A stretch of DNA of 45,658 bases from Azoarcus sp031555955 (lineage in GTDB: Bacteria > Pseudomonadota > Gammaproteobacteria > Burkholderiales > Rhodocyclaceae): positions 1 to 45,658 of the forward strand of contig JAVBTY010000038.1 of assembly GCA_031555955.1 (NCBI GenBank), read 5' to 3'. The notes beneath the pieces are model-generated. The model searched no databases and had not been told where the DNA came from. It saw nothing but the letters and a program-made list of their open reading frames with translations. Shown here in pieces: positions 43,362 to 45,658 of the stretch (positions are counted from its first letter, which is position 1; every line of letters begins with the position of its first letter). The translations under genes and the position numbers were made by a program.

Positions 43362-45560
43362 TTACCCCTGTTGCAGCCGGTGCAGCCGCGAGTAGTGCCC
43401 CGCCTCGTGGCGCAGCAGTTCGGCGTGGCTGCCGGCCTCGACGATCTGTCCGCGGTCGAGCACGATGATGCGATGCGCGTTGCGTACCGCCGACAGCCGG
43501 TGCGCGATGATGATGACGGTACGGTTCTGGCAGATGGCCTGCATATTGTTCTGGATGATCCGTTCGCTTTCGTAGTCGAGCGCGCTGGTCGCCTCGTCGA
43601 AGATCAGAATGCGCGGGTCGGTCATCAGCGCGCGGGCAATCGCGATGCGCTGGCGCTGCCCGCCCGAGAGCGTGGAGCCGTGTTCGCCCACCATGGTGTC
43701 GTAGCCTTCCGGCAGTTCGAGGATGAACTCGTGCGCACCCGCGAGCCTGGCTGCGCGCATCACCGATTCGAGCGGCGCGCCGGGATCGGCCAGCGCGATG
43801 TTGTCGCGCACCGAACGGTTGAACAGCACGTTTTCCTGCAACACCACGCCGATCTGGCGGCGCAATGAATTCGCGTCGGCCAGCGCCAGATCCATGCCAT
43901 CGACGAGCACGCGTCCGCGTTCGGGAACGTATAGGCGCTGCACAAGCTTGGTCAGCGTGCTCTTGCCCGAGCCGGAGCGCCCCACCAGGCCGATGATTTC
44001 GCCGGAGGCGATGTCGAGCGAGATGTTCTTGAGGATCTCGGGGCCGTCCGGGCGGTAGCGAAAGCTCACCCCATCGAGCGCCACGCGCCCCGCAAGCGAC
44101 GGCAGCGCGCTCTTGGCGCCGGCGACCTCGGTGCGGGTGTTGAGAATGTCGCCCAGTCGCTGGATCGAAATGCCCGTCTGCTGGAAATCGGTCCACAGTT
44201 GCGCCAGACGCATCACCGGCTGCGCCACCTGCCCCGCGAGCATGTTGAAGGCGATCAACTGGCCGACTGTGAGCCGCCCGTCGATGACGAGCCGCGCGCC
44301 TACATACATCGTCGCCACCGTAACGAGCTTGGAGATGAGCGTAACGCCGCCGTTGGCCAGCGTGCCGATGGTGGCGGTGCGGAAACCGGCCGACACATAG
44401 GCGGCAAGCTGGTTATCCCACTTGCGCGTCCAGTGCGGTTCCACGGCCATCGACTTGACCGTATCGATACCGCTGATCGTCTCCACCAGGAAAGCCTGGT
44501 TTTCCGCGCCACGGTTGAATTTCTCATGCAAACGCGCGCGCAGCACCGGCGTGAAGGCGGCCGACAGCAGCGCGTAGCACGGCAGCGAAATCACCACGAT
44601 CAGCGTCAGCCACCCGCTGTAGAAGAACATCACCGCGATGAACACCACCGAAAAGAACAGATCCAGCACCAGCGTAACCGCGTTGCCGGTCAGGAAAGAT
44701 CGGATGTTCTCCAGTTCGCGCACCCGCGCCACCGAATCGCCCACGCGCCGGGCCTGGAAGTACGCCAGCGGCAACGCGAGCAGATGGCGGAACAGCCGCG
44801 CGCCCAGTTCGACGTCGATGCGGCTCGTGGTGTGCGCAAAAACATAGGTGCGCAATGCGCCGAGCACGACCTCGAACAGAACGACCACGGTCAGCCCGAT
44901 GGCAATCACATCCAGCGTCGTGAAGCCGCGATGCACCAGCACCTTGTCCATCACCACCTGGAAGAACAGCGGCGTAATCAGCGCGAAGAACTGCAACGCA
45001 AAAGAAACGAGCAAGACCTCGCCGAGCAGCTTGCGGTACTTGATGATGGCCGGAATGAACCACGTGAAGTCGAAACGGGCCATCTCGCCGGCCAGCGACG
45101 CGCGGGACGTGAAAAGGATCAGCTCCCCCGTCCAGCGCTCGCGCAGCGCGGTGAGCGTCAGCGTTTCGGGCCGCCCGGTGACGGGCGACTGGATCAGCAC
45201 TTGCTCGCCGTCTGCGCGGGCGAGCAGGAAGAACTCCACCTCGCCGTCCGCACCGCGTCCGACCGCAATGGCCGGCAACGGCGTCTTGTTCAGCCGCTCG
45301 CCGTCCACCTTGACCACCTTGGCCTGCAATTGCAGCGAACGCGAGGCAAGCAGGATGTCCTGGGTGGAAAAAGGCTTGCCGGCCACGGCGAACTCGTGCG
45401 CAAGCTGGTCCGGATCGGCCGCGACCCCATGCAGCCGGGCCATGAGCACGAGGCAGGCAAGGCCGCTGTCGAGCGGGGGGCGAGCGGCAATATCGGGGAC
45501 AGAAAGGGACTCCGCTTCACCGGATGTGGCGTCAGCGGGAGATGTGGAAGGAAATACCAT
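43362..45560 (-). CDS. Type I secretion ABC transporter (HlyB-type) with C39-like domain
   Basis: This 732-residue inner-membrane exporter has an N-terminal C39-like domain (about 25-150). In it the peptidase Cys position is Ser (LDSGLACLVLMARLHG), so it should bind rather than cut the substrate, as in HlyB. Six membrane helices follow (about 165-450), then an ATPase domain with Walker A GRSGSGKST, signature LSGGQRQR, Walker B ILIFDEATSALD and H-loop IIIAHRLS. Such exporters carry RTX or other glycine-rich proteins with a C-terminal signal. No substrate gene lies in the window; it may be upstream, beyond 45658. Confidence 0.95.
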   Translation of the reverse strand: MVFPSTSPADATSGEAESLSVPDIAARPPLDSGLACLVLMARLHGVAADPDQLAHEFAVAGKPFSTQDILLASRSLQLQAKVVKVDGERLNKTPLPAIAVGRGADGEVEFFLLARADGEQVLIQSPVTGRPETLTLTALRERWTGELILFTSRASLAGEMARFDFTWFIPAIIKYRKLLGEVLLVSFALQFFALITPLFFQVVMDKVLVHRGFTTLDVIAIGLTVVVLFEVVLGALRTYVFAHTTSRIDVELGARLFRHLLALPLAYFQARRVGDSVARVRELENIRSFLTGNAVTLVLDLFFSVVFIAVMFFYSGWLTLIVVISLPCYALLSAAFTPVLRARLHEKFNRGAENQAFLVETISGIDTVKSMAVEPHWTRKWDNQLAAYVSAGFRTATIGTLANGGVTLISKLVTVATMYVGARLVIDGRLTVGQLIAFNMLAGQVAQPVMRLAQLWTDFQQTGISIQRLGDILNTRTEVAGAKSALPSLAGRVALDGVSFRYRPDGPEILKNISLDIASGEIIGLVGRSGSGKSTLTKLVQRLYVPERGRVLVDGMDLALADANSLRRQIGVVLQENVLFNRSVRDNIALADPGAPLESVMRAARLAGAHEFILELPEGYDTMVGEHGSTLSGGQRQRIAIARALMTDPRILIFDEATSALDYESERIIQNNMQAICQNRTVIIIAHRLSAVRNAHRIIVLDRGQIVEAGSHAELLRHEAGHYSRLHRLQQG

Positions 45561-45582
45561 GCGTCAAACGGAACCTGCGTAA

Positions 45583-45626
45583 AAACCCGCACTCCGGGAA
45601 ACCGGGGCGCAGGCACTTCCGGGTTT
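45583..45626 (-). other. Structured leader or terminator before the secretion operon
   Basis: AAACCCG and CGGGTTT arms enclose a compact inner hairpin CCGG-GAAA-CCGG (45594-45605, plus-strand reading). On the minus strand the outer arm is followed by a short T run. It lies 23 bp before the transporter start. It could end an upstream gene or act as an attenuator. Confidence 0.4.
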
Positions 45627-45658
45627 ATAAAACGTTATGGCGGCTTGCCGCCGGAACC

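Noticed and set aside
43362..45560. Bacteriocin-type transporter with an active C39 leader peptidase
   Set aside because: The catalytic Cys position is Ser, so the domain is the C39-like, non-cleaving type seen in HlyB.
1..45658. Defence island, prophage or CRISPR array
   Set aside because: Apart from the solitary methyltransferase and two dead transposase relics, no phage, nuclease, toxin-antitoxin or regularly spaced repeat was found.

Overview
This is a GC-rich window from a motile Gram-negative bacterium, most probably a betaproteobacterium. The evidence is LpxK/KdsB (lipid A and KDO synthesis), ZapE, a DUF2863 protein, PEP synthase paired with its regulatory protein, FlhDC-controlled motility, and a PPi-dependent phosphofructokinase. 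A Rhodocyclales-like member would fit the exbB-exbD-lpxK-kdsB-adk-pfp order, but I cannot prove the order-level placement from sequence alone. No tRNA, rRNA or CRISPR array was seen.

Layout. (1) 1-4404: the 3' three quarters of purL, then a solitary adenine-DNA-methyltransferase-like gene. (2) 4503-7764: a copper cluster with a DUF2946 protein, a periplasmic PCu(A)C copper chaperone and a TonB-dependent copper receptor, ending in a terminator shared with (3) the convergent ETF-quinone oxidoreductase gene (7808-9451, minus). A hotdog thioesterase follows (9658-10077). (4) 10119-10605: a decayed IS5-family transposase immediately upstream of flhD. (5) 10742-20799: a 10 kb motility and chemotaxis block, flhDC / motAB-cheR-cheB / cheV-cheV-cheY-cheZ-cheA. 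FlhDC ends in a strong terminator. Good sigma-28 (FliA)-type promoters precede motA and the first cheV, and a third precedes a distant chemoreceptor gene at 37037, so these units look like one FlhDC-to-FliA regulon. The chemosensory set is unusual: CheB has no receiver domain, CheA has no visible P2 domain, there are two CheV proteins but no free CheW or CheD, and CheZ carries an N-terminal duplicated motif that resembles its own C-terminal CheY-binding tail.

(6) 20889-24201 (minus): xseA, sodB and transaldolase. (7) 24202-24504: a gene-free stretch with an AT-rich core and three DnaA-box-like sites. (8) 24505-29681 (plus): exbB-exbD-lpxK-Trm112-like-kdsB-adk, a strong terminator, then pfp. 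(9) 29706-31533 (minus): a probable cell-shape operon of an M23 peptidase, a membrane coiled-coil protein and a bactofilin. (10) 31768-35110: ppsA and its kinase/phosphorylase ppsR, divergently transcribed. With pfp these frame reversible glycolysis and gluconeogenesis. (11) 35213-39869: DUF2863 protein, msrB, the chemoreceptor, and zapE on the minus strand. (12) 40055-45560 (minus): a type I secretion ABC transporter, its membrane-fusion partner and a family-4 glycosyltransferase in one operon, whose downstream end abuts a truncated IS4-family transposase. The secreted substrate and the outer-membrane channel are not in the window.

The most notable points are the reduced or rewired chemotaxis proteins, the transporter-glycosyltransferase operon, the IS5 relic next to flhDC and the DnaA-box cluster. 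None is proven to be a new system by sequence alone.
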